A DNA stretch of 28,893 nt from an uncultured Lachnospiraceae bacterium (GCA_948688495.1 CAPQSW010000040.1:737-29629); one strand, 5' to 3'. Counted from the first letter of the stretch, positions 13,157 through 23,500 are shown. Made by a program: numbers and translations. Notes: a model not told the origin generated them from the sequence alone.

Positions 13157-13891
13157 TTACCTATTTACCACTTTTCCCGCTGCCGTTACTCCAAACCTAA
13201 GCATTTTTGCGTAGGCTTTTCCTGTTTTCTTATTGACTGCCCGGCAATTCCCTACTGCATACATTCCCGATTTATAACTTGTTCTTGATGTAACTTGGTA
13301 AGTTCCAGGTGCATTATTATAGCACCTCATGCTTGTATCCTTGCAGCGGCTTGTTTTTCCATTATACTCAAATACCCCTCTTAACACCCACTGCACATAT
13401 GTCGCATTATCCTTTTTTCTGTAAATCCTGAATGTACGGCTATGTTCTACAGTGCTGACTATTGGAGCTGCTTTTTTTGAAACGGAACGTGACTCGTAGT
13501 CATTTACTTCAGCTGCAACTTCATTATCTATGTCATAAACTTTAGAAGAAACTAACTTCATTGATTTAGTCTCTTTTAATATTAATGCCATACTGTTATC
13601 CTGCATCGCGTTCCTAGTTTCTGCTGACATCTCCTGCTCGCTTTTATCTGCCACATATCCCATCTGTTCTACTGCCACTTCATCTTCTTCCTGCATATAT
13701 TCTTCTACTGCCACCTCATCTCCTTCCTCCATATATTCTTCTACTGCCACTTCATCTTCTGCGGCACAATCTTCGCTATATTCTCTACCTGAATATTCCC
13801 CAGCGGATATATCTGCTGCATATGCAGGCATTGCTGCTGTTCCCATCAAAGCTGCTGTTAATAAAGACAATATAATTTTTCTAAATTTCAT
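13157..13891 (-). CDS. Secreted protein with acidic tandem repeats
   Basis: 244 residues from ATG 13891 (AAAGGAATGG upstream). The signal peptide is MKFRKIILSLLTAALMGTAA with MPAYAAD following. Residues about 47-80 carry three 12-residue acidic repeats of the form DEVAVEEYMxEE. The C-terminal 100 residues (SRTFRIYRKKDNATYVQWVL, then SRCKDTSMRCYNNAPGTYQVTS, then MYAVGNCRAV) look like a compact beta domain with three or four Cys. No enzyme motif is visible. It is the first gene of the exported set, and a sigma-like motif shared with the ECF sigma gene lies about 270 bases upstream, so it is the best candidate target of that factor. Confidence 0.75.
   Translation of the reverse strand: MKFRKIILSLLTAALMGTAAMPAYAADISAGEYSGREYSEDCAAEDEVAVEEYMEEGDEVAVEEYMQEEDEVAVEQMGYVADKSEQEMSAETRNAMQDNSMALILKETKSMKLVSSKVYDIDNEVAAEVNDYESRSVSKKAAPIVSTVEHSRTFRIYRKKDNATYVQWVLRGVFEYNGKTSRCKDTSMRCYNNAPGTYQVTSRTSYKSGMYAVGNCRAVNKKTGKAYAKMLRFGVTAAGKVVNR
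13666..13764 (-). repeat. 36-bp in-frame tandem repeat (about 3 copies)
   Basis: The block tactgccac recurs at 13670, 13706 and 13742, exactly 36 bases apart, coding for the DEVAVEEYM repeats of the acidic secreted protein. Near-identical copies could expand or contract by slippage in frame. Confidence 0.85.
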
Positions 13892-14161
13892 TGTTTACCA
13901 TTCCTTTCTTTTCATGATTTTTACACCTGTAAGGTAAAATATTGTTAGATATTTTACGCGCCGAAGTGCGCATAAGTTACCATGTCACCGCGGAGCAATT
14001 CATGGTATACTAATTTTCAATGGCTGATAATGTTTCCTCCCTCCCCTCCTTATAATGCGGTTCGGCACGCGACACCTCGTGCCACCTGCCATCTCGCCAG
14101 AAGACATTCTTTATGTGTACCGGCACGCGCCGCTTTGAAAAATTTGCCATCTATATGAATA
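13892..14161 (-). promoter_or_regulatory. Long structured leader of the acidic-repeat gene
   Basis: About 270 bases with no firm gene. On the minus strand the blocks CGTGCC (near 14121-14128), GGCACG (14078-14083) and CGTGCC (14064-14069) can pair in two exclusive ways. Closer to the gene is a perfect 9-base inverted repeat gtaaaatat/atattttac (13934-13957), and ttaca/tgtaa at 13921-13932. A 35-residue frame (14000-14107, MSSGEMAGGTRCR…) has a weak binding site and is not called. A purine-rich AAGGAGGGG block has no ATG after it. Confidence 0.4.
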
Positions 14162-14187
14162 ATCGTATTTTTCTTTTTTAAGTTACG
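14162..14187 (-). promoter_or_regulatory. ECF-type promoter motif, copy 2
   Basis: Minus strand: CGTAACTT (14180-14187), 11 bases, ATACGAT (14162-14168). Both blocks and the spacing are identical to the motif upstream of the sigma gene at 15999-16024. It reads towards the acidic-repeat secreted gene. Confidence 0.6.
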
Positions 14188-14237
14188 CTTTTTTTCAATT
14201 TAATTAAAAATTTCTATAATTGCCCTAAATATAAATC

Positions 14238-14272
14238 GGCTGTCAATACACATATTTTCTGTATTGACAGCC
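14238..14272. terminator. Hairpin after the anti-sigma gene
   Basis: ggctgtcaataca (14238-14250) and tgtattgacagcc (14260-14272) are perfect 13-base inverted copies around 9 bases. It lies 43 bases past the anti-sigma stop. No clean T tract follows on either strand, so it may end transcripts weakly or be an RNA stability element. Confidence 0.6.
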
Positions 14273-14314
14273 CTAATTTCATTTTCCTATAACGGATAAA
14301 CCCACAGCATTCCA

Positions 14315-15367
14315 TTACTTCATTGATATGCTGTTTTTTATTGCAACCCTGAATTTTTGTCCTACCGGCTCCATTTTCCCATTGTCCACTTGGAAAACTT
14401 CGCTTAACTGTTCACCGGTAGAATCTGAATCCCCTGTACCTTCTTCCCATTCAAAGGGCAGGGCGTACATTTGGACATCCAGCCATTCATTCCCCATAGA
14501 CGGCGGCTCACCGTCATTCTGAAACGTATATACCCCATTCTGTATATTTACTAAATAGTAAAGGAAATCTTTTCCATCCATATCCGTAATTTTAAAATAA
14601 TACTGCTTTTCTTCCAGAGGAAGTTCCCCACATTCAACCTGAATGCTGCCTGCCACGCTGTTTAATGACATTTCTTTGACAACAGCCTCTATATCTCCTG
14701 TCTCTATTTTCCGGTTCAGCTCCATACGCAGTGTGTTCTTCTGCAATTCTTCTTCTGATGCTGAAAATGCAAATACAAACGCCTGCCCTTCAAAATCCTC
14801 CATATGCCTGTGCAGCACAATTTCCATCTTAATATTTACTTTCCCGGTTATCTGTAAGCTGCTGCCATAATCCCATTCGACAACATAATCGCCGCCTGTT
14901 CCTTCAATATCTTCCCTGCTGTATACTTTTGTAGAATCACATTCCTTTTCTTCCCCATTGATTTCGATGCTTTCCCCTGCGCTTATGCCTGCACCGTCAT
15001 CTGCCCCCTCCACATGGACAGATGCAAGAAGGCTGTTTCCCGTCCAGATGACTTCCTTCAAAGTTATTCCTGTCCCATCCTGTCTCTGGGTTGTATTGAT
15101 AATATCCGTATAGGGCGTCAGGTCATCTGACAGCCCTAAAATCTCTCCCATCATCGTCGTAAACCTGCTTATGGCTGCATAGACCTGATTATGGAACACC
15201 ATACAGAAACCAAGCAGCATAATGATGAAAAGACAGGCAACCTTTTTTCCCATGTGGTACATTACATATCTTCTCGTCTGTCCTTTCCAAGGCTGCAGCG
15301 CCTGATAAATATATTCTTCATCAATCTTCCCAAAAAGCTCCAAAAATTCAAATCCATCTTCTTTCAT
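14315..15367 (-). CDS. DUF4179-type membrane anti-sigma factor
   Basis: 350 residues from ATG 15367, whose ATGA overlaps the sigma gene's stop; the larger open frame upstream is the sigma gene in another phase. The cytoplasmic part (MKEDGFEFLELFGKIDEEYI) is followed by a membrane helix (CLFIIMLLGFCMVFHNQVYA, about residues 44-63) and an outer part starting FTTMMGEILGLSDDLTPYTDIINTTQ, typical of the DUF4179 family, then beta-rich extracellular sequence to the end. DUF4179 proteins paired with ECF sigma factors hold the sigma at the membrane until a signal arrives. The external domain is the likely sensor. The DNA gives no hint of the signal. Confidence 0.85.
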   Translation of the reverse strand: MKEDGFEFLELFGKIDEEYIYQALQPWKGQTRRYVMYHMGKKVACLFIIMLLGFCMVFHNQVYAAISRFTTMMGEILGLSDDLTPYTDIINTTQRQDGTGITLKEVIWTGNSLLASVHVEGADDGAGISAGESIEINGEEKECDSTKVYSREDIEGTGGDYVVEWDYGSSLQITGKVNIKMEIVLHRHMEDFEGQAFVFAFSASEEELQKNTLRMELNRKIETGDIEAVVKEMSLNSVAGSIQVECGELPLEEKQYYFKITDMDGKDFLYYLVNIQNGVYTFQNDGEPPSMGNEWLDVQMYALPFEWEEGTGDSDSTGEQLSEVFQVDNGKMEPVGQKFRVAIKNSISMK

Positions 15368-15924
15368 AAGCGTCCCTCTTTTTCCAATAATTTTCTTAAT
15401 TTCTTCTTGTTGCGCAGCAGATTCTGCTTTACCGCCCCCTCCGATACCCGATGCCTTGCCGCAATATTCTTCAATGGTTCCATTCCCCAATACCGCTGGA
15501 CAAAAATATCCCTGTCCCGTTCTGACAGCCCCGCCAGAAAGCCATTTATAATCCCTATTAATTCTTCTTCCTCAATATGTTCCTCAAAGTTATGGATTAC
15601 CGCCGCATTTAAATCTTCCACTTCTTCCTTTATTTCCACAATGTGCATATCCATCCGTTTCACTGCATATTTTTTCCTCAATGTATCTATTGCAAACCCA
15701 CGCGTAATCTTACCTAAAAAAGCAGCCAGCTTTGAAGGCCTCTTGGGCGGGATATGCCTCCATGCCGCAAACCATGTGTCATTCACGCATTCTTCTGAAT
15801 CCTCCCGGTTTGTGAGGATTTTCCATGCAATGGAATAACAAAAAGAGTTATACTTCTCATCCACTATCCTTATTGCATTTTCATCTCTGTTCCAAAACAA
15901 ATCAATTATGTAGGCATCATTCAT
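15364..15924 (-). CDS. ECF-type RNA polymerase sigma factor
   Basis: 186 residues from ATG 15924 with AAAGGGG upstream. Region 2 covers about residues 10-85 (YIIDLFWNRDENAIRIVDEK, then REDSEECVNDTWFAAWRHIP, and LAAFLGKITRGFAIDTLRKK). Region 4 covers about 125-180 (LIGIINGFLAGLSERDRDIF, then VQRYWGMEPLKNIAARHRVS, the HTH EGAVKQNLLRNKKKLRKLL). Region 3 is lacking, as expected for ECF sigmas. It directs RNA polymerase to stress-type promoters and overlaps its anti-sigma gene by 4 bases. A CGTAACTT-N11-ATACGAT motif about 75 bases upstream suggests autoregulation. Confidence 0.93.
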   Translation of the reverse strand: MNDAYIIDLFWNRDENAIRIVDEKYNSFCYSIAWKILTNREDSEECVNDTWFAAWRHIPPKRPSKLAAFLGKITRGFAIDTLRKKYAVKRMDMHIVEIKEEVEDLNAAVIHNFEEHIEEEELIGIINGFLAGLSERDRDIFVQRYWGMEPLKNIAARHRVSEGAVKQNLLRNKKKLRKLLEKEGRL

Positions 15925-15998
15925 TACTTATTCCCCTTTTATCTATTTCTTTTGTTAAAATAATCGGCCAATCTTTTAAAACCGTTCTTAATTAATAT

Positions 15999-16024
15999 AT
16001 CGTATTTTAAATACAAAAGTTACG
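15999..16024 (-). promoter_or_regulatory. ECF-type promoter motif, copy 1 (autoregulation)
   Basis: Minus strand: CGTAACTT (16017-16024), 11 bases, ATACGAT (15999-16005). It would give a leader of about 70 bases to the sigma gene. GTAAC-type -35 boxes are usual for ECF sigma factors of this kind. Confidence 0.6.
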
Positions 16025-16211
16025 TTTTTACACAAACATTTTTGGATTTCCTGACCGTTATATTTCAATATGTGTTGCACTGGATATGAACCGCAGTCAT
16101 AAAAGCCGTATTATCACCAAGTCTGCAAAATCAGTGTTTCTTTCCACTATGCCGAAACCAGAGAAAGCAACAGCTATCCCCGGCTCCGGCAAATCATTTC
16201 CTAAATCTTTA
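16025..16211. other. Intergenic stretch between SpoVG and sigma genes
   Basis: I see no gene, terminator or strong palindrome here. Short frames in it lack binding sites. It marks the boundary between the conjugation block and the cargo. Confidence 0.4.
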
Positions 16212-16871
16212 TTATCTAGCAGGCAAACCCATATCCGGGAAATCCTGTGTCGGCACAAACCCATCCGCCTGTGCCAATACGTTCTCCTGCACTTTTGCCA
16301 CCGCCCTTTCATAAGCAGCCGTCAGCATATTATTTACTTTCTCACGGAACTCCCCGGTAACCGGATAGCAGATGTCCCGGTATACTTCTTTGTTATTCTC
16401 ACCTATCTGGTTTGTCTTGTAAGAAGGCATGGACACAAACATCCCATTTTTCCCCATAATAAGGCTGATATTGCTGACAGCAAAACATTCGTCCAGATAA
16501 ATGCGGGCAAGCCCCCGGATACTGCTGTTTTCCTTTTCAAAAGGCGTGACCGCCACCGTAAAAGGCAGCTCCATGTCCTGCCCATCCCCCACAAGGTATT
16601 TCTTCTGCCCCGTCTGCTGCAGGTTCTCCAGTGAAAGCAAAATATTTGCCTCCAGCTCCCCATGAAAACTTTTTGTGGTCGGATAGCAGATGTCTTTCTT
16701 TTTCTTATCCTGGTTCTTGTAATGCGGCATGGAAATATACAGCCGGTTATTCCTGTCCGCCAGAATCGCAATATTGCTGACCTTGAAACTGTCCCCGAAT
16801 ACCACTGAGGCATAGCCTTTTACGCTGCTGTTCTGTGCCTGCACTTCTCCTACGGTAATCTCATACTTCAT
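16212..16871 (-). CDS. Double-domain SpoVG-family protein
   Basis: 219 residues from ATG 16871 with GGAGG five bases ahead. Two SpoVG-like domains are fused: residues about 1-85 (SSVKGYASVVFGDSFKVSNI, RLYISMPHYK, DICYPTTKSF) and about 105-195 (SSIRGLARIYLDECFAVSNI, MFVSMPSYK, DICYPVTGEF). The classic SpoVG is a single domain of about 85-95 residues that binds RNA and affects sporulation and virulence genes. Fused or single copies are common in Tn1549/CTn-like elements, where their exact job is unknown. The C-terminal tail (ENVLAQADGFVPTQDFPDMG) is extra. It follows the sortase gene by about 60 bases. Confidence 0.88.
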   Translation of the reverse strand: MKYEITVGEVQAQNSSVKGYASVVFGDSFKVSNIAILADRNNRLYISMPHYKNQDKKKKDICYPTTKSFHGELEANILLSLENLQQTGQKKYLVGDGQDMELPFTVAVTPFEKENSSIRGLARIYLDECFAVSNISLIMGKNGMFVSMPSYKTNQIGENNKEVYRDICYPVTGEFREKVNNMLTAAYERAVAKVQENVLAQADGFVPTQDFPDMGLPAR

Positions 16872-16931
16872 AAAATCCTCCATTTCTGCATGGCCGGCTG
16901 TGCCGGCTTTTGCCCTGCTGTAATTTACTGG

Positions 16932-17546
16932 TTACTTCTGTTCGCTGCCGGCATTCTCCCTTTCATGGAAATAATCCTTAACCGGGACACATTTGCAGGC
17001 AAACCTCCTTGTGCCATGCTCTGCACAGGTGAACAGGGTAAGCACTTCCGTATCGCTTTCTGCCGTTACCCATTCCTCATAAGGGTTTACCACCCGCATT
17101 TCCTCCACTGTATAACGGTGCGTCAGCCCTGCTTTCGTTGTCAGCTTTACCTCTGCCCCCATCCTGATACTTCCGAGGCCTGTAAAAAAAGTCCCGCGCC
17201 TGCTGCCGTTATGCCCGGCAAGGACGCAGTTGCCTTTTCCACATAAAGGCTCAGTGCTTTCCATATGCCCAATCCCCTCATTTAACTGCGCTGTGCCGGT
17301 CCCCTCAAATACCGGATACCTGATGTTCAGGTCCGGTATCTCCACAATCCCGGCTGCCTCCTCCGCCAGATGTGGGGAAACCTCCTTTTTATAACTGCCG
17401 GTTTTTTCACTCTCCTCATTTCCATCCTCCTCAATCTGATTGATATACCAGCCTGCCCTCTGCTGCTCCTGCATCCGCTGAAAAAAAGGGACAGCCGCTA
17501 TGGCTATCCCAACCAGGATAAATGTTATTGTTTTTTTACTTATCAA
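16932..17546 (-). CDS. Sortase
   Basis: 204 residues starting at TTG 17546, which overlaps the helicase stop in TTGA; GGGAGGGG lies about six bases upstream. An N-terminal membrane helix (TITFILVGIAIAAVPFF) anchors it. The sortase barrel carries CVLAGHNGSRRGTFFTGLG (His112), EVLTLFTCAEHGTRRFACKC (Cys174, Arg180 or Arg181), the complete catalytic set. Sortases join surface proteins to the wall through a sorting signal; no protein with a clear LPXTG-type tail is visible in this window, so its substrate is presumably a conjugation adhesin outside it. Its length fits a compact class B or D enzyme, and class cannot be fixed by eye. Confidence 0.9.
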   Translation of the reverse strand: MISKKTITFILVGIAIAAVPFFQRMQEQQRAGWYINQIEEDGNEESEKTGSYKKEVSPHLAEEAAGIVEIPDLNIRYPVFEGTGTAQLNEGIGHMESTEPLCGKGNCVLAGHNGSRRGTFFTGLGSIRMGAEVKLTTKAGLTHRYTVEEMRVVNPYEEWVTAESDTEVLTLFTCAEHGTRRFACKCVPVKDYFHERENAGSEQK

Positions 17547-20500
17547 CGGTTCCCCTCCCTTTCTTTCCCATACCCATGTGACGGTTCCGCCGCACGGCTG
17601 ACTTCCGGTTCCTGTTCTTCCTCTTTGGACGCCTGGTTCTCCAAATCCAGCAGGTTATTTAGCTCAAACTGCCTTGCCAGCTTTGCTTTCAGTTCCGCCT
17701 CATATTGGAACGGCTTTTCATATTCCAGTTTCGCCTGCTCCATGTCAAGGCGGTATTTTTCCAGCTTTTCCTCAAGAAAGCCAACGGCTGCCTGCATCCC
17801 GTTAAAAAGGTTTTCAATCTTTGTCATGCAGCCTACCGGGGAAGTGGACATGTCCGCCCTGTATTCCATCCTCCCCCGCATCACCAGACAATCCTCCCCC
17901 ATGAAATTCTTTTCCACAAGGACCAAAAAGCCTTTGTACTCTGCCACTTCCGTCTTCGTGCCTGCCTTGCATTTACTGGCGGCAGACAGGAAAGCAGTTC
18001 CGCCGTCCACCCTCTCCGTAAACGTGATTCCTCCCACTTTAATGGAAAAATCCGTTTCTGCCATCAGGCATTTGTCCCGCTCCCTGACATCTTCATGGAC
18101 GCGTTTCAGTTTTTCCTCTGCCTCTGCAATCAGTTTCGGGAACTTTACCATAAAACCGTCCTGCATGGCATAGTGCTGGCTGTCATACGCTGCTTTCAGC
18201 ATTTTCAGACGCTGCACGTCATTGTCTGTCTGCATTTTTTCTTTTATCATCGGATTCCCAGTAGCCACAGCCTTTATCTCCGCATAGGAGAGGACTGCCT
18301 CGTCAATATCCTCACAGGTCCTTGATATGGATTTCCCTGTCATTACCTGTGAGATAAAGCGCTGCTTGTTTTCGACCAGCGCCCAACTGTATGCGTCAAA
18401 GGTCCCTTTTGTCACATAGCGGTACACGGCAACCTCATCATTCTCATTGCCCTGTCTGAGTCCCCTGCCCTCACGCTGTTCTATGCTTGAGGGTTTCCAC
18501 GGGCAGTCGCAGTGGTGCATTGCCACAAGGTGCGTCTGCACGTTGACGCCGGTGCCGCATTTGTCCGTAGAGCCAATCAGCACCTTTTTTATGCCGGAAC
18601 GCATTTCACGGAACAGGACGTCCCTCTGTGCGTCTGTTTTGGAATCGTGTATGAATGCGATTTCCTCCGCCGGAATGCCCTGCTTTACCAGTTCCGTCTT
18701 GATATAATTATAAACATCAAAACTTCCTATTTCATGCCACGGTGTGTTTAACATATCCCGGCTCCATGAACGTTTCGGCGTGCCAATATCCGAAAAGATA
18801 AGCTGTGTGCCTACTTTCCCCTCACTTTCTGCCTTACGGTATTCATACAGCACATTTTCCACCACTTTATTTAACTTGCCATCCACGCTCCCCGGTGCGT
18901 CCGGGGTTAAAAGCCTTGCATCTGTGCCTAACAGCCTTGCCTCATGGGTGATTTTAAGGAAATTGTCTACTTTCGGATCGACACCGCCGTCACGGATTGC
19001 CTCCGCCCGCCGGACAAAAGTTTCCATGACCTGCCTCACATACCAGTCCGGCTCGCTCTCCACGATGATATATTTCCCGCCCCGCAGTTCCGGGGCGTCA
19101 AGGTCCAGCATGTCCCTTGTCTGGATGTCCGCTGCCTCCCGGAAAATGTTCATCAGCTCCGGCAGGTTGGTAAATTTATTAAACCTTGTCTTGAACCGGA
19201 ACCCGCTGCCCTCAACAGTAAGTTCCAGAGCCGTTGTCTGCTCCCCGAAATTAGCCGCCCAGCTGTCAAAATGGTAAATCCCAAGCTGCTCTAATGTGTC
19301 TTTCTGCAGAAACTGCTGCATGACGTACATCTCACACATTGTATTGCTGACCGGCGTCCCCGTGGCAAAGACAATCCCCCTCCCATTGTTTATCTCATTG
19401 ACATACTGGCATTTGAGGTACATGTCCATTGCCCTCTGGCTGCCGCTGCCGGTTATCCCCGACACGTTCATTTTTGAAAATACGGCGAGATTCTTAAACG
19501 CGTGTGCCTCGTCCACCATGATGGAGTCAATGCCGAGTTCCTCAAAGGTAATGAGGTCATCCTTCCGCTCCTCATCCGCCATTTCCCGCAGCTGCTCCTC
19601 CATCCGCGTTCTCTGTGCCTCCATCTGCTTGACGGTCCACCGCTCCCGGTTGCGCTCCTTCATTTCCGCAATGGCAAAGCTGATGTCGTCAATCTGGCGG
19701 TTTAACAGCATTTCCCTCCTTTCCTTTGATACCGGGATTTTCTCAAACTGCGAGTGCGACATGATGATGCAGTCATAGTCCCCAGTGGCAATGCGGGAGA
19801 TAAACTGCTTTCTCCTGTGTTTCTCAAAATCCCTCTCGGCAGCCACCAGAATGTTTGCAGAGGGATAAAGGCGCAGGAACTCACTGGCAGTCTGCCCGAT
19901 CAGCGGCTTTGGCACTACCATGACCGTTTTGTTAGAAAGCCCCAGACGTTTCTGTTCCATACACGCCGCCATCATCTCAAAACTCTTGCCTGCACCCACG
20001 CAGTGGGCAAGCAGGGTGTTCCCTCCCATCAGAATCCTTGCAATGGCATTCCTCTGGTGCGGCTTTAGCCGGATATCCGGGTTCATGCCGGGAAACTGTA
20101 AATGGCTGCCGTCATACTCCCGCAGCCTTACATTGTTAAAGGTCTCATTATAATAACCGACATATTTATTCCTCCGCTTTGGCTCTGCAAATATCCAGTC
20201 CCGGAACGCCTCTTTTAACTGGTTCTGTTTTTCCCTTGCCAGCATGGTCTCCTTCTGGTTCGTTTCATAATGGTGCTTTCCCCCACCATCTTCAATCCGA
20301 TCCCGAACCGTCACGGTGCGCAGGTTCAGCGTGCTTTCAAAAATAGTATAAGCGTCCATCCTTGACGTACCGTAGGTTTTGGTTGCCGCCACTGAAGTAT
20401 TGTCTAAAGGTTTATTCTCAACAAACCATTCCATCCGGAACTTATTCAGCTGCACCTGTATCCCGGAAGAACCATAGTCATGTCTCCTCGCCTGCGCCCG

Positions 20501-23500
20501 TTTTGGCGTGTGCAGCGTTTCATAAAGGAATTTCTCATAGTCCTCCGGCTCAATCCATGTCGTGCCAATCCTCACATCTATCTCCCCGGCATCCAAATCC
20601 CGCGGCTGCACCTGTTCTAACGCTGCCACGTTATCCCCGAACAGTTCCGGGTGTTCGCCCGCTGCTGCTTTTGCCACACGCAGCTTGTCCCGGACATTGC
20701 CGGACAGGTACTCATCCGCTGTCTCCCATCCCTGGTTTTTATCATGCGTAAGGTATTTCTGCGGATTCAGGAAGATAACGCCTTTCAGCTCCTCAATCAG
20801 TTTTTCTCTCTTTAATTCTCCTCCGTCAGCCACAGAAAGGAGAATTTCTTCCTGCATATCTTTCTGCCTTTCCCTGAGTTTTTCTGCATATCCGCTGATG
20901 TCCGGCTCATAAATCTGCAGCATATACGGAAGATTGACGCCGTTGTACTCACATATGGAAAGGTTGAGGGCCTCCACCGCTGTCTCTGCATGGTCCATTT
21001 CCCTCCTTGCCCGTATGGTCTGTTTCGTAAACATATCCGCTTTGGTGACAGCGCCATTCTCCGCATCCACCATTTCCAGTGAACATAAAAGAGGGTAATC
21101 CTCGTCGTCCCGGAAGGCCCTCGAATTACCCTGTGAAGTGATATAACCGTATTTTTTTGTAAAGCTGTCATATATGGAATTTAATTCCCCCTGTGCTGCA
21201 TTCAGTTCTTTCTCACTGCACCCGTTTAACTGGATGTCTATCAGGTGTCTGGTGCATTTCCGCAGTTTATCCATTCCCCTTATGCGTCCAAACACGGTAT
21301 TTCCCACTTCCTGCCGGTGCATCCGTGAATCTTTCCGGTAATACAGTGCCCCATCCACAAACGTGTAGGTGTAATTCTTTACATCCGGATCAGCCGGTAT
21401 GCTCTCCTCCGGTTCCCCCTCCTGTAAGATTTCATAATCCGGCATCTGCACCAAAAGGCGGCTTACCGCCTGCTGCAATGCCCCATACAGGTCAAAATCT
21501 TCCCTGTCATTGACACATACTGTATATCCCGCATCACTGCCATACCTGCCGGTATCATACTCCATGCGGCCTAACATCATCTCCGGGTGTTCCACGAAAT
21601 ACGAATTGACAGGCACTCCATTTTCCGTCATGCCGAGGTGAACCCAGCCCGGCTCCGCCGATATTTTCCGTTCCCTTTTCTGGAAAAACAAAATATCACT
21701 GGTGACTTCCGTCCCTGCCTCTGCCTTGAAAGCGCTGTTCGGCAGCCTGACCGCCCCGGCAAGTTCCGCACGCTGCGCCAGATATTTACGGACACTGCTG
21801 TTTTTCTTATCCATTGTCCCTTTCGTGGTAATCACGGCAACAATGCCGCCCGGACGTACTTTGTCTATGGACTTTGCCACAAAGTAGTCGTGGATTTTGA
21901 AATTCTCTGCATTGTACTTCCTGTCGTAGACCTTAAAATCCCCGAATGGGACATTCCCCACCACAACGTCAAAAAAGTTGTCCGGGAAGTCTGTTTCCTC
22001 AAACCCTTTTATCTGTATATCTGCCCCCGGGTACAGAAGTTTTGCAATCCTGCCGCTGATGCTGTCTTTCTCCACGCCAAAAAGTCTGCTGCCCCATAGC
22101 TGCTCCGGCATGGTCCCAAAGAAATGCCCTGTCCCTACAGAGGGCTCCAGCACATTTCCTCCGGCAAAGCCAAACTGCACCAGCGCCTCTCCAACGGCAG
22201 CAGCTACCGCAGGCGGTGTGTAGAAAGCAGTCGTGACCGTTGCCCTTGCCTCCCGGTATTCCTCTGGGGTAAGGAGTTCCTTCAACTCCGCATATTCTTT
22301 CCGCCAGCTTTCGCTTTTTTCATCAAATGCCTGTGACGTGCCGCCCCACCCGGCATACCTGGCAAGGATTTCCTGCTCCTCCGGCGTGGCGTGCCCGTTT
22401 TCTGTCTCTATCTGCTTTAATGTTTTTATGGCATCCACGTTCCACTTATAGCGTGCCTTTTCCCCGCCGGTCTCCTGTTTGTGAATGTCAATGACATAAT
22501 TATGGGGCTGTGGCAGCATTATATTTTCAGTTTCTGCTGCCGGAACCTGTTCTTTTTCTCTGGTGTCAGCAGACTCCGAAACTGGTTCTTTTTTCTCTTT
22601 TCCCTCCGAATCTTCATAAGCGACATGATAGTTATTTATTTTTTGCCGTTGCTCAAAACGCACGGCATCCGGCACTCCCATTTGGTCTGCCTCGTCAGGA
22701 ATCGCATAGCTGTCAATCCCTGTTTCTTTATAATCAAAAAGAGAAGCCTGTCTGAAAACGGCCTCCCTTTCCGTACCAAATGAATTTAAGTCATCCTGCT
22801 CCCTGTCTAATTCTTCCTGCGTTTCTAATGAAATTGGTTTATCAGGTCGTGACGGATAATCTCCTCTGCCTCCATCATCCCCTGTTTCCGGATGCGTAAC
22901 ATCTCCATTGTGGATTCCGGATTCTCCGGCCTGTGGCTTTCCAGATACTTCTCCATGAGACTTTCCAACATCCGGCCTGCCTCCTCCTCCACTTCTTTCA
23001 GTTTTGGGTAGAGGTTGCCGAACCGTATCAGGCTCCGGTATCTCTGCGGGTAATTTTCCTCCAAATATTCCATCGCCATGATTCCGAACTTCCCTAACGT
23101 CCCTGTTTCCGTCTGTTCCGCTGCTTTGATGTCCGGGTACAGCATCCCGTCTGTCCCCTCGTGGTAACTGATTGCTAGTGCCATTCCTGCCTCCTTTTCC
23201 GGAAAGATTCTGCTGCAGATATGCAGCCCGCTTTCTTCCCTGTTCAATACCCATTATTTCACGGCCAATATTCCGAAGAACGGTACAGGATACGTCACTT
23301 ACCAGAGTACCAAGTACGCTAATGCTGCCCTCATCTTTCACATTAACTATTGCACCTAAGTCCTGTTCTTCGCTGCTTAAGTCAAATCCGCATCTTGTCC
23401 CCACCGCATAGAAAATGCTGTTAAAAATCAATTTCTGTGCGGTAAGCTCTGGCGTTTCATTCTCTCCGCCAGTTATCTCACGTCCTGCAAGCATGGCGGC

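Noticed and set aside
13961..13981. Third GTAACTT block near the acidic-repeat gene as another ECF promoter
   Set aside because: At the 11-base spacing the sequence reads GGCGCGT rather than ATACGAT.
14000..14107. 35-residue minus-strand frame MSSGEMAGGTRCR…
   Set aside because: Weak binding site and location in a hairpin-rich leader; coding cannot be separated from structure.
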